A DNA stretch of 64,000 nucleotides from Aquibacillus albus (GCF_016908325.1 NZ_JAFBDR010000008.1:62001-126000); one strand, 5' to 3'. Positions 44,423 through 52,964 are shown, counted from the first letter of the stretch. Notes: generated by a model from the letters alone, not told the origin. Program-made: numbers and translations.

Positions 44423-44621
44423 TAGAGCAGATAAAACTATTAATACTGCGACTGCCATTTCTAGAAATTTTAAGATTAACATTATGGCTTGGGATAAATG
44501 CTATGATGTTATTTTTTATATTAATGTTTATGGTAATATTAGGATGTGGAGGGGAGTAACGAAAACAGAGTTCTTTTCTCGTTGGCCAGTAGGGTATCCA
44601 ACATAGGCAACCTTTTAATTA

Positions 44622-44894
44622 TTACTGTTTATTTAATCTTTCAATCTCTGCTTCAACATTAAAGACACGTTTATTTAGGACTTCCATTTTATGTTCAAGA
44701 TTCTTATTCATCCGATCTAATAAAGCGGTTATATCTTGTGGCTGGCTTAGTTCGATACGATGAACAGCAGTTTTTATTTCTGTTATATCACTTTTCATTT
44801 GTTCTATATCATTTGTTATATCACTTTTCATTTGTTTAATATCATTTTTTAGATCATTTTGCCCACTTAAAAGCTGTCTCAACAGTTCTTCCAT
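44622..44894 (-). CDS. Coiled-coil protein, 90 aa
   Basis: The whole protein is heptad-rich. The words KQMKSDITND and EQMKSDITEI are a tandem duplication of about 11 residues. A second helix (MNKNLEHKMEVLNKRVFNVE) ends the chain. Many Bacillus small proteins look like this; role unknown. GGAGGTTGGATAG precedes the ATG. Confidence 0.65.
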   Translation of the reverse strand: MEELLRQLLSGQNDLKNDIKQMKSDITNDIEQMKSDITEIKTAVHRIELSQPQDITALLDRMNKNLEHKMEVLNKRVFNVEAEIERLNKQ

Positions 44895-45030
44895 CTATCC
44901 AACCTCCATTTTAATATATTATAGCACAAATTTATAATTGAGGAATTAATATACTGGTCTCTCTATTTTAGCGTCATATTTTTAAGCTCGCCTATGAATA
45001 AAAATATAATTGCTAAAAAATTTAGCAATA

Positions 45031-45105
45031 TCATCTTATACCTCTTAAACCTATTGCTTTTCTCATTTCAATTACGATTTCTTTCCTCTCTGCCATTTTG
45101 CTCAT
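45031..45105 (-). pseudogene. C-terminal remnant of a WxEVR-family small gene
   Basis: The minus strand reads KEIVIEMRKAIGLRGIR then stop, almost the same as the end of the 43800 protein (KIVIEMRKAIGLRGIRL). Only about 24 codons remain; the N-terminal half is gone and no protease follows. It is an inverted partial duplicate about 1 kb from the intact copy. Confidence 0.7.
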
Positions 45106-45178
45106 AAGTTGCTACATCGAGGAGAAACGGAGTACAGGATAAAACCTTTTTGCGGGTAATCGTTCTATGTCCTTTATA

Positions 45179-45222
45179 CTCGGGACTGATGCCTTTTAAG
45201 GTTCAGCAGTCCCGAGCTTTTG
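45179..45222 (+). terminator. Strong hairpin between the remnant and the cupin gene
   Basis: CTCGGGACTG and CAGTCCCGAG pair perfectly over 10 bp with an 18-base loop, followed by CTTTTG. The T run is short; it could also end the convergent cupin transcript. Confidence 0.6.
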
Positions 45223-45225
45223 TTA

Positions 45226-45912
45226 TCATTTGTTTGTATTATAATCGTCATAACCATAATGACCGCCATGTCCGTGATGTCGGTCGTGATGATGGTCATG
45301 ATCTTTATGAGGTCCATGATCTTTATGATCTTTATGGTGGTCATGATTGTCGTGACCATCAGAATCTGGAGGTCCAATGACTACTGATTCATCAATTGGC
45401 GCCACGATCTCCCCTAATTTTTTGCCATTGATATTATAAGCTTCTGTATAGACTTGTGGAGGTGTAAAGCGAAAGACATCGGATAATTCCGCGTTTTCCA
45501 CTTGATCATTATCGAAGAAGAGATGCAGATGTACTTCTTTTGTGATAGGTGTTATCCAATGAAACCACCCCATTGGGATAAAAACTACTTTGCCGGGCGT
45601 CACTTCGTAGTGATGTAATTGTAGTGTGTCCGGATCAAGGATAGAGGTAATTGCTTTACCAGAAACACCAACATCCAGCTCCCAGGCGTTTGGATGCCAA
45701 TGAGGTTCTCTAATATGTCCTTTTGTCATAAAGAGATCTACTAAAGATCCTCCTAACATTGCGGGTAACTGTGTGGAGGAGACCTCATACGCAATATTTT
45801 TATTATTTCTTTTAAAAAGAATGTTTTTCTCAATTTCAAATGAGAGATTTGGAGTTCCTGAACTTTTTTTAATATTTTTGTTACCAGTAACAAATCCGCC
45901 ATTGTTAGACAT
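45226..45912 (-). CDS. Cupin protein with His-rich C-terminal tail
   Basis: The 228-residue protein has a cupin domain with HIREPHWHPNAWELDVGVSG and a second motif PMGWFHWITP, as in oxalate-decarboxylase-like cupins. The last 45 residues are a metal-binding tail dominated by His, Asp and Lys (HDNHDHHKDHKDHGPHKDHD and similar). No signal peptide is seen. ATG at 45912 (MSNNGGFVTG) is chosen over an upstream ATG at 45972 that adds an unlikely hydrophobic lead. Possible roles are a spore or stress protein storing Ni, Zn or Mn; this is inference. Confidence 0.8.
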   Translation of the reverse strand: MSNNGGFVTGNKNIKKSSGTPNLSFEIEKNILFKRNNKNIAYEVSSTQLPAMLGGSLVDLFMTKGHIREPHWHPNAWELDVGVSGKAITSILDPDTLQLHHYEVTPGKVVFIPMGWFHWITPITKEVHLHLFFDNDQVENAELSDVFRFTPPQVYTEAYNINGKKLGEIVAPIDESVVIGPPDSDGHDNHDHHKDHKDHGPHKDHDHHHDRHHGHGGHYGYDDYNTNK

Positions 45913-46122
45913 TATTGTAACCCTGCCTTTCATAAGTTTTAAATGTAATATATAAAACAGAACACAAGACATTATATTGAAAGGACATTATATTCGTGCA
46001 TTGTGGAACAAGCATAAAGGCTCTGTTAAAAAGGATCTATTCTAATCCAACCGAATTTTACGACAAACACAAGTGGATTTCCCCAGATTTCTCCGGTTAT
46101 TCTTTGAAGCCATCACAAAAAT

Positions 46123-46171
46123 AGAAACAAAATCCTATTCCAACCGCACAAACCGCTCCCCCTCATGTTCC
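46123..46171 (-). repeat. Duplicated fragment of the GT-C gene 3' end
   Basis: GAAACAAAATCCTATTCCAA and CCGCACAAACCGCTCCCCCT match 47193-47242, the last codons and tail of the glycosyltransferase gene, with about three differences. It directly adjoins repeat array J. Confidence 0.85.
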
Positions 46172-46177
46172 CCCCAA

Positions 46178-46352
46178 AATATGAGCAGAAATCCTGGTTT
46201 TATTCTCACCGATTAAGATATATGTGCAAGTTCGCCGGGATTACTCTCACGAATGGCCAAAATATGAGTAGCAAATCTGGATTTATTCTCACTGATTAAG
46301 ATTTATGTGCAACCTAATCGGATTTACTCTCACAAATCCACCATTTATGCGC
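46178..46352 (-). repeat. Repeat array J (about 4 units)
   Basis: TATGAGCAGAAATCCTGGTT, TATTCTCACCGATTAAGA, TATGTGCAAGTTCGCCGG and TTACTCTCACGAATGGCC are nearly the same words as in array H 10 kb away, so the two arrays are closely related. Confidence 0.88.
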
Positions 46353-46485
46353 ACACCACCCGGGCACTTACGCTTTTGTTCCTGAAGGGCAGTTATTTTA
46401 ACCTCGTATAGAAGTTATTTATGAAATGATTAAAAAAGTGATAAAATTGAAAATGTTTAAAAACTAAGCTCAGAACTAAATTGTT

Positions 46486-46700
46486 AGCTGATCGTGGATT
46501 TATTCTTACGGAATAGGGTTTATGCGCAGGGATCAAGGATTTATTCTTACGGAATAAGGTTTATGCGCAGAAATCAAGGAATTACTCTCACGGAATCCGG
46601 ATTTATGTGCAGGAATCCTAGAAATACTTTCACTAATCCATACATATGCGCACCTCAACCAGCTTTACTCTCACAAATCCTCCATTTATGCGCACGCCTT
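46486..46700 (-). repeat. Repeat array K (about 5 units)
   Basis: TTTATGCGCAGGGATCAAGG and TTATTCTTACGGAATAGG units, with further ATTACTCTCAC boxes. It is separated from array J by about 130 bp of unrelated sequence. Confidence 0.88.
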
Positions 46701-46728
46701 GGCACACTTATTAACCCAACCATACTTT

Positions 46729-46767
46729 TCGACACTCGTTATAGGAAGAGACGAATGTCGAGTTTTT
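46729..46767 (+). terminator. Hairpin after array K
   Basis: TCGACACTCGT and ACGAATGTCGA pair with one mismatch, followed by GTTTTTC. Confidence 0.7.
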
Positions 46768-46850
46768 CTAATTAACACCTCGTTCTTTAAGAAACTCTAG
46801 GTGAAGCTTGGCTGTAATGATTTAAAGAGGTAATATATGTGCTAGTATAG

Positions 46851-46893
46851 AAAAAACAAGGCACTTCTAATATTAAGAGGTACCTTGTTTTTT
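46851..46893. terminator. Bidirectional terminator
   Basis: AAAAAACAAGG and CCTTGTTTTTT form an 11-bp stem, with CTTCT/AGAGG inside. It can end transcripts from either side, including the small minus-strand gene at 46932. Confidence 0.85.
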
Positions 46894-46931
46894 ATGAGGA
46901 TCATGAATATATTTTTTAATAATTTTAATTA

Positions 46932-47101
46932 TTACAAATTACCATTCTCCATATCTTCTTTAATGCTCTTCAACATATCTCTTGCTGATTTTCTAGGTAG
47001 TTTTCCTTTTTTTTAGCATTCATTTCTTCAACAGCATCTTTCAGGGACTCTGCAATATACTCTTTTTCTGATTTCACATCTACATTCAAATCTATTCCCA
47101 T
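46932..47101 (-). pseudogene. Frameshifted small helical protein gene
   Basis: AAAGGGGA precedes an ATG reading MGIDLNVDVKSEKEYIAESL and on to MNAKKK, where a run of eight A lies. The original frame soon stops; a one-base shift at the run continues GKLPRKSARDMLKSIKEDME and ends NGNL. The joined protein would have about 56 residues. A sequencing slip, a true mutation or slippage could explain it. Confidence 0.6.
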
Positions 47102-47204
47102 TTCTTTATCCCCTTTTTCACACATACATTTCACCAACCTTTTAGTAGTGGTAACAGTGTATGCCTATACTTTTCTTTATTATACTTTTTTTATGAAACA
47201 AAAT

Positions 47205-48725
47205 CTATTCCAACCGCACAAACCGCTCCCCCTTATGTTCCTCCATCAACCGAACAAAACTTTCATGAAACCGCACATCACTCAGCGGCTTCACTTCCAC
47301 ATATACACCTGCCGCATGATTCGGGGTCACGCGCTCCAGAAATTCATCCACCGTTTCTTTCTCTTTAAAATAAGGCTGAAAATGTACTTTTACATATTGT
47401 AGATCTGTCCGTAAATAACGGGCATGCACCGTTTCAAATGCAACAATACTTCCTTCAGGGATTTCCTCATATGTCTCAAGCACCTGTTCGCGGGTCTCCT
47501 TATAATTCTGAGACGGGCTCAACATCAGATTGTAGCTGTCATAAATAACTGTCACATAAAAGGTAACCCCAAACAGCAGAACCAATGCATTCCTCCAGCG
47601 TACCCATCCAGATCCATCCAATTGCGCGATCCAGCTTGCAATGCCGAGCCAAAACATCATCGTTGCAGGCCCTAATAGACGAAAATTAAATGGATCAAAC
47701 TGTGAGCTCCAGCGCATATATACAACAGCAACAAAATAAATACCGCCGACAAAGAAAAATAAAAATGGGATCAGCATCTCTTCACGATCAACGGAAAACA
47801 GCGCTCGTACATGACGCCAACGCACAAACAGCAGCACCGAAGCGACTAGCAGCACAATACTATAACTTAAAAACACGACACTGCTCGTCGTTAATACATT
47901 AAACTCCGCGACAAACCCGCGCCAGAACATCTCCCAAAATTCCTGAACCGTTTCAGGGCGGGGGATTCGTTCCATCCCGGTTGGCTGGCCTGTCTCACGG
48001 TAATTTTTCCATAAATAAACGCCAGCAAACACAATCGGAATTGAGCCGGCAATCCAGCACAGCAGCATTTGCTTCCACTGCCGCTCCGATAAAAAATAAA
48101 AGCCGACAAGTCCGACGATTCCAGCACCAATTAAGCCGATGTATCTTGCCAAAAATAAAAACAACCCTGCAAGCAGCAAATGCCACACGAATACAAGTCG
48201 ATCTGTCGTCACATAACGTTCAATCGCATAGACGAGCCAAATCAGGCCAAAAATGAATGGAACCTCTGACCACGAATAGGCGAAAACCTCTGTTGATGTA
48301 CTAATGAAAAACACGAGCGCCACAAGTGGTGCACGCTTACCGAACAGTCGATCGAGCAACACGAGGCACAACGCAAACATCAAACAGTTCACAATTTTCG
48401 ATGCCCAAAACACATCAATACCTGGAATCCAAGCAACAGCAGCAATCATGAGCGGATATCCCGCGGGCCATGTCGCAAAATAGCCACTTAACCCAGGAAT
48501 CAAATCCGTTGTCGTCATACCGTCACCAGCCAAGAAGTTCTCTGCTAGCTGCAGGTAATGAGCAGAATCAGAAGTCAAATAACCTTCAGGATCAAAATAG
48601 CTTTGCACAAAAAGATAACTACTATAAATAAAAAATAATAACACTAACATTGACGTACTAAGCCATGTTGATTCCCGGTCACGATCCAAGCTAAAACTAC
48701 TTCTTCGCACAAACAAATTATCCAC
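47205..48725 (-). CDS. GT-C-type integral-membrane glycosyltransferase (PMT/GT39-like)
   Basis: The 506-residue protein has about 11 membrane segments. The first outer loop holds SDSAHYLQLAENFLAGDG, with the Asp typical of GT-C enzymes that use polyprenyl-phosphate sugars, and WPAGYPLMIAAVAW. The last 110 residues form an outside domain. Such enzymes transfer sugars outside the membrane, which fits a polyprenyl-phosphate-pentose donor made by the genes upstream. Its start overlaps the PAP2 gene by 8 bases. The acceptor is unknown. Confidence 0.82.
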   Translation of the reverse strand: MDNLFVRRSSFSLDRDRESTWLSTSMLVLLFFIYSSYLFVQSYFDPEGYLTSDSAHYLQLAENFLAGDGMTTTDLIPGLSGYFATWPAGYPLMIAAVAWIPGIDVFWASKIVNCLMFALCLVLLDRLFGKRAPLVALVFFISTSTEVFAYSWSEVPFIFGLIWLVYAIERYVTTDRLVFVWHLLLAGLFLFLARYIGLIGAGIVGLVGFYFLSERQWKQMLLCWIAGSIPIVFAGVYLWKNYRETGQPTGMERIPRPETVQEFWEMFWRGFVAEFNVLTTSSVVFLSYSIVLLVASVLLFVRWRHVRALFSVDREEMLIPFLFFFVGGIYFVAVVYMRWSSQFDPFNFRLLGPATMMFWLGIASWIAQLDGSGWVRWRNALVLLFGVTFYVTVIYDSYNLMLSPSQNYKETREQVLETYEEIPEGSIVAFETVHARYLRTDLQYVKVHFQPYFKEKETVDEFLERVTPNHAAGVYVEVKPLSDVRFHESFVRLMEEHKGERFVRLE

Positions 48726-49143
48726 CGGCGATCAACTCCCAACCGTAAAACAGGACCAAACTACAAAGGAATCCCAACGCCAATCCACCAGCAATTTCAA
48801 CCTTGCTATGGCCCATTCGTTCGCGAAGCACAACACGATCGGCACTGCCGTTTGTCAGCTGGTTGATGACACCTGCCTGCTTACCTACTGCAATCCGCAA
48901 TCCGGTCGCATCAATCATCGTAATCACTAAAAAGGCAACGCCCAATCCAAACACGGCGGAAAACCAGCCCTCGCCAAATCCAATCAAAAATACCGTCGTT
49001 GAGACAGTCGATGTATGTGTACTTGGAAAACCGCCATTCCCCATATGATGGCGCGCATCCTTGCCATACTTAAAAAAATGAATCAAAAACTTTAAACAAC
49101 CAGAAGCAACCCAACCAACAACCGGCGCCATAAAATAAGGCAT
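48718..49143 (-). CDS. Divergent PAP2-family phosphatase-like protein
   Basis: The 141-residue membrane protein has GKDARHHMGNGGFPSTHTST and RMGHSKVEIAGGLALGF, the two motifs of the DUF212/divergent PAP2 family (YuiD type). Four membrane segments are likely. Mycobacteria use a PAP2-class enzyme (Rv3807c) to remove phosphate from decaprenyl-phosphoryl-ribose-5-phosphate. This gene could fill that step here; that is inference from the neighbours. It overlaps the GT-C gene. Confidence 0.8.
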   Translation of the reverse strand: MPYFMAPVVGWVASGCLKFLIHFFKYGKDARHHMGNGGFPSTHTSTVSTTVFLIGFGEGWFSAVFGLGVAFLVITMIDATGLRIAVGKQAGVINQLTNGSADRVVLRERMGHSKVEIAGGLALGFLCSLVLFYGWELIAGG

Positions 49144-49164
49144 TACCTATTCACCCTTTCTTCC

Positions 49165-49278
49165 CACAATGTCCACGCTGAGAGGACAACTGTCCACAAG
49201 AGGGGTCTGACCCCCTTACGCCACAGTGTCCGCGATACGCGCACAAATGTCCATGAAGGGGGTCAGACCCCTCTTCTC
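49165..49278. repeat. Composite palindromic repeat, copy 5 (longest form)
   Basis: In order: CCACAATGTCCACGC, GAGGACAACTGTCCAC, AAGAGGGGTCTGACCCCC, CCACAGTGTCCGCG, GCGCACAAATGTCC and GAAGGGGGTCAGACCCCTCTT. Two GGGGTC palindromes thus alternate with TGTCC/GGACA words. The right end runs into the flippase gene and supplies its last codons and stop. Confidence 0.85.
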
Positions 49279-50219
49279 ATTAGTGCGTTGCGTCTAAATA
49301 AAAAGACGAAGATTCCGATGATTACGCCGAACCAGAGGGTTACGAAGCGGATCAGTAGGGAGATTGTTACGGCGGCACTACCTGGTACGCCAAAATAGAC
49401 GAGCAATCCTATAATACTCCCTTCCGCAGCGCCCAATCCACCTGGAATCATCGACAACGCACCGGCAATCGTCCCGAGGCTAAACGTTAAAATACTCGCC
49501 ACCAACGATATATCAAACTGGAACGCCAGCAAAATCACATACAAGCTGATACATTCCAACAACCACGCCACAAAGCTAATCAAAAACGCAAAGCTCAATT
49601 TCCCTACCTGTAACAGCTGGAGCGTATGCTCGTAAAAGTAACGAATCGAATCCCGAAATCGTCTCAGCTTTTTCGGCCTCGTAAACCAATCAATCAACCG
49701 AAACAACATTGTCCTTCGCTGTAGCACGATAAAAAATAATACAATTAGGATAATCAATACAATAAAAGAAGTAAACCCCAACGGATACACCAACATCCCA
49801 ATACCGACGAGCGCCATCATCGCAAGCACATCTGTTAACCGGTCATAAAAAATAACTGGAATCGAAGCAGCGTAGGGGACACGCGCTCTTTTCTCTAAAT
49901 AATACGCCTTCAACAACTCCCCAGCTTTGCCTGGTGTAATTGACATCATCAAGCCAATGAAAAAAATCGCCATATTATCCTTCCATGAAATTGCGAAGTT
50001 CGACCACCGCGAAAAGGCATGCCACTTCCAAAACCGAAACAAATAACTAATAAAGGTCAAAACAAACGCCAGGAGCAATGCTTCCCCTGGCATCCGCCGA
50101 ATCGTATCAAAAACCTCCTGCAAATCTGCAAAAAATAAAAAGACAGCGACGACGAGCACACCAAATACCAAGCCAGTTAACAGCTTTGGCAGCAATTGCT
50201 TCCCCGATTGCTCCATCAT
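49263..50219 (-). CDS. LPG-synthase-TM/AglD-like flippase-type membrane protein
   Basis: The 318-residue protein has about eight membrane segments of the UPF0104/LPG_synthase_TM family. SITPGKAGELLKAYYLEKRA and SMIPGGLGAAEGSIIGLLVY are its two diagnostic loops. Relatives include the MprF flippase half. Mycobacteria use a GtrA-type protein for their polyprenyl-arabinose; this one may play that part. Its start overlaps the DprE2-like stop by four bases. The stop lies inside a GGGGTC repeat (final codons MRRGV). Confidence 0.83.
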   Translation of the reverse strand: MMEQSGKQLLPKLLTGLVFGVLVVAVFLFFADLQEVFDTIRRMPGEALLLAFVLTFISYLFRFWKWHAFSRWSNFAISWKDNMAIFFIGLMMSITPGKAGELLKAYYLEKRARVPYAASIPVIFYDRLTDVLAMMALVGIGMLVYPLGFTSFIVLIILIVLFFIVLQRRTMLFRLIDWFTRPKKLRRFRDSIRYFYEHTLQLLQVGKLSFAFLISFVAWLLECISLYVILLAFQFDISLVASILTFSLGTIAGALSMIPGGLGAAEGSIIGLLVYFGVPGSAAVTISLLIRFVTLWFGVIIGIFVFLFRRNALMRRGV

Positions 50220-50962
50220 ATATCCGTCCGTTTAAAAATTTTCTCTGGCAACAGCTTAATTATCGTCATAATAATCAACCAGAACCACGGCGTATACACA
50301 ACTTCCCGACGCTTCACAATCCCGGCCTCAATATCCTGCGCCACCTTATCAGGATCAGCCAATAGTGGAGTAGGCTCGACCACACCATACGTCATCTTCG
50401 TATCGACCATTCCCGGCTTGATTGTCAGCACATGCACACCAGACTCATGCAGCCGATTCCGCAGCCCCTGCAAATAAACCGACAACCCAGCCTTCGTCGA
50501 ACCATATATGTAATTACTCTTCCGACCGCGATCTCCAGCCACCGATGAAACCGCACAAATAAATCCAGACCGCTGCGCCTCGAAATAATTCGCAGCAATA
50601 TTCAAAATCGACACCGCAGACGTATAATTGACATCAATCATCGTCCGCGCCAACGCAAAGGAATGCTCCGCCTGCTTCTGATCCTCCATCGCCCCATACA
50701 TGAGCAACACCCCATCCAACGTACCGGCTTCCTGAACTACCTCATCAAAAAACACCTGATGTGACTCAAAATCCAGCGCATCAAACTGCTTTAACGATAC
50801 ATCTACCTGATGCCGAATCTCTATATCACTCTTCAACACCTCTAACTGAGACGTATCCCTACTCGTTAAAATAAACTGATTGTGCTTTCCATTAGCGGCA
50901 AGCTTCCTCACTGTAGCCTGCGCGATCGTAGCATTAGCCCCTAAAACAAGGATCGAACCCAT
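50216..50962 (-). CDS. DprE2-like short-chain dehydrogenase
   Basis: The 248-residue SDR has a dinucleotide loop ILVLGANATIAQATVRKLA, the active site AVSSVAGDRGRKSNYIYGST with YxxxK, and a hydrophobic C-terminus (FWLIIMTIIKLLPEKIF). DprE2 reduces the 2-keto intermediate made by DprE1 to give polyprenyl-phosphoryl-arabinose. Linkage with a DprE1-like and a UbiA-like gene supports this over a generic SDR. The array L repeats lie between this gene and dprE1. Confidence 0.85.
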   Translation of the reverse strand: MGSILVLGANATIAQATVRKLAANGKHNQFILTSRDTSQLEVLKSDIEIRHQVDVSLKQFDALDFESHQVFFDEVVQEAGTLDGVLLMYGAMEDQKQAEHSFALARTMIDVNYTSAVSILNIAANYFEAQRSGFICAVSSVAGDRGRKSNYIYGSTKAGLSVYLQGLRNRLHESGVHVLTIKPGMVDTKMTYGVVEPTPLLADPDKVAQDIEAGIVKRREVVYTPWFWLIIMTIIKLLPEKIFKRTDI

Positions 50963-51002
50963 AAACGAATCACTCCTTTATAAAATAAATGCGGTCGTGC
51001 TG

Positions 51003-51575
51003 CGCATTAATCAAGGATTCATGCGCATAACATGATTGAACTTGATAGTAAATCCCGGGAAGGTGCGCAAAACCATGCCGAAGTTGAGAGTAAACTCCGG
51101 AATAGTGCGCATAAACCTCCCAAAGTTGATAGTAAATCCCCGATCAGTGCGCATAACTCAGCCGAAGCTGAGAGTAAATCCCGAATCGGTGCGCATAACC
51201 GGCCGAAGTTGAGAATAAACCCCCGACCAGTGCGCATAACCTGGTCAAAGCTGAGAGTAAATCCTGGACCAGTGCGCATAACCTGGCCGAAGCTGAGAGT
51301 AAATCCCGAATCAGTGCGCAAAACCCAGTCGAAACTGAGAGTAAATCCCGGAACGGTGCGCATAACTCAGCAAAAGCTGAGAATAAATCCCGGAACGGTG
51401 CGCATAACCCCTCCAAAGCTGAGAATAAATCCCCGACCAGTGTGCAAAACCCAACCAAAGATGAGAGTAAACCCCGAATCGGTGCGCATAACTCGACCGA
51501 AGTTGAGAATAAATCCCCGATCAGTGCGCATAACCCGCTCAAAGCCGCGAGTAAATCCCGACCCAGCACTCACTC
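51003..51575 (+). repeat. 42-bp family repeat array L (about 13 units)
   Basis: Units GTGCGCATAACCTGGCCGAA then GCTGAGAGTAAATCCCGAAT, exactly 42 bp, with boxes at 2-9 and 23-30. It splits the DprE1-like and DprE2-like genes, the only array lying inside what otherwise reads as one operon. Confidence 0.93.
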
Positions 51576-51605
51576 AATCGCAGCGCCGCACCCAAATCCA
51601 CGCAC

Positions 51606-52964
51606 TCACCTAGTCAATCCCAACCGCCGCGACATCGACGAGCTAAACAAATGCTCGGGATCGACGTTATCCTTAATCTCCTTAAACTGCTCCCACGTCG
51701 GGTACATCTCCTGGAACGTTGCGCGCTCCAAGGTAGAGTCCTTCGCTAAGTAAACGCGCCCGCCATACTCTAGCACCAGCTGATCCAGCTCGCGCAAAAA
51801 CGGGAACAACCCGTCATCCTTAATCGGAATATCCAGTGCGAGCGTGTATCCCTCAACTGGGAATGACAGCAAACCACCGTTCCACGGGCCGGAGCTCTTC
51901 AGCACTGCCAGGAACGAGGACCGCCGAGCATCACTGAGCATCGTCAGCATTCGGCGCAGGCCTTCCTTCGGGTTATTATCCTTTGGAAAGACCGCCTGAT
52001 ACTGGACGAAGCCTTTCTTCCCATATAATTTATTCCAATCCTTTATCGCGTCCAATGGGTGAAAGAACGACGATTGCTCAACTAATTTCGTTTCATTTTT
52101 ATACGATGCGTAATAAAATTTATTAAATGCAGAGATACTCCAATAATTTAGCGCGATACCCGGCGCGTGCACAGGCATTTTCACTTTAAATTTATTCGCT
52201 GGCTGTAGTGGCTCTTTGACCGTCGCAGGAAGATCTCCCAACCGAGCGTGATCTCCGCGCATCAGCACCGACCTGCCGAGTGAATCGCCCGACGCTAGAC
52301 AGTCAATCCATGCGACCGAGTACTTGTAATCGGCATCCGCAGCAAATTTATCAAACGCTTGATCTAAATTTTCCGCCTTTTCATAGCTGACATTCATATA
52401 AGCGGTTTCCACTCGAATCAATCGAAAAGTCGCACGCAAAATGAACCCGGTTAATCCAATCCCGCCAATCGTTGCCCAAAACACATCGGCATTCATTTCG
52501 CGGCTGCACGGGATTACTTCACCGGAAGCAGTCAGTAAATCAAACGTTTGAACAAATTCTGAAAACGTCCCATCGACATGATGATTTTTGCCGTGGATGT
52601 CATTGGCGATCGCACCCCCAACGGTCACGAGCTTCGTACCGGGAGTCACCGGCAAGTAATAACCACGTGGCAAAAACACATCAATAATTTCTTTAAACGT
52701 TACCCCGGCTTCACACGTCAATAGCCCAGTCGCTTCATCGAATCCGAGCATATGATTGAAACGGTCGGTTCGAATCACACCTGCATCTTTATTTAATGGC
52801 GTATCACCGTAGCTGCGCCCCAATCCATAGGCAATATAGTTCGGCGCATCGTGTGAACGTAAAATTTCGGACAGCTCAGACATCTGCTCTGGCCGATAGA
52901 CATAACCAGGCTCGACCGGAAAATTGCCCCAGCCGGCGATCTTTTTCCATATTGATTTCGCCAT
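51606..52964 (-). CDS. DprE1-like FAD-dependent oxidase
   Basis: The 452-residue FAD-binding protein (PCMH type) has YGLGRSYGDTPLNKD, VTPGTKLVTVGGAIANDIHG with KNHHVDGTFSEFV, and the C-terminal LAKDSTLERATFQEMYP, all parallel to mycobacterial DprE1 (GxGRSYGD, GTxxVTVGGAIAxDIHGKNHH, AKD with catalytic Lys). That enzyme oxidises the 2-OH of decaprenyl-phosphoryl-ribose. It starts 35 bases after the UbiA-like stop. The G+C content appears higher than in the flanking genes. Confidence 0.88.
   Translation of the reverse strand: MAKSIWKKIAGWGNFPVEPGYVYRPEQMSELSEILRSHDAPNYIAYGLGRSYGDTPLNKDAGVIRTDRFNHMLGFDEATGLLTCEAGVTFKEIIDVFLPRGYYLPVTPGTKLVTVGGAIANDIHGKNHHVDGTFSEFVQTFDLLTASGEVIPCSREMNADVFWATIGGIGLTGFILRATFRLIRVETAYMNVSYEKAENLDQAFDKFAADADYKYSVAWIDCLASGDSLGRSVLMRGDHARLGDLPATVKEPLQPANKFKVKMPVHAPGIALNYWSISAFNKFYYASYKNETKLVEQSSFFHPLDAIKDWNKLYGKKGFVQYQAVFPKDNNPKEGLRRMLTMLSDARRSSFLAVLKSSGPWNGGLLSFPVEGYTLALDIPIKDDGLFPFLRELDQLVLEYGGRVYLAKDSTLERATFQEMYPTWEQFKEIKDNVDPEHLFSSSMSRRLGLTR

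Noticed and set aside
44503-44559. Seventeen- to eighteen-codon lipoprotein-like frame (MMLFFILMFMVILGCGGE)
   Set aside because: It is short, lies in AT-rich DNA and has no clear ribosome site.
46018-46030. GGCTCTGTTAAAA as an insertion-sequence end
   Set aside because: It resembles some IS termini, but there is no transposase, no second end and no target duplication nearby.
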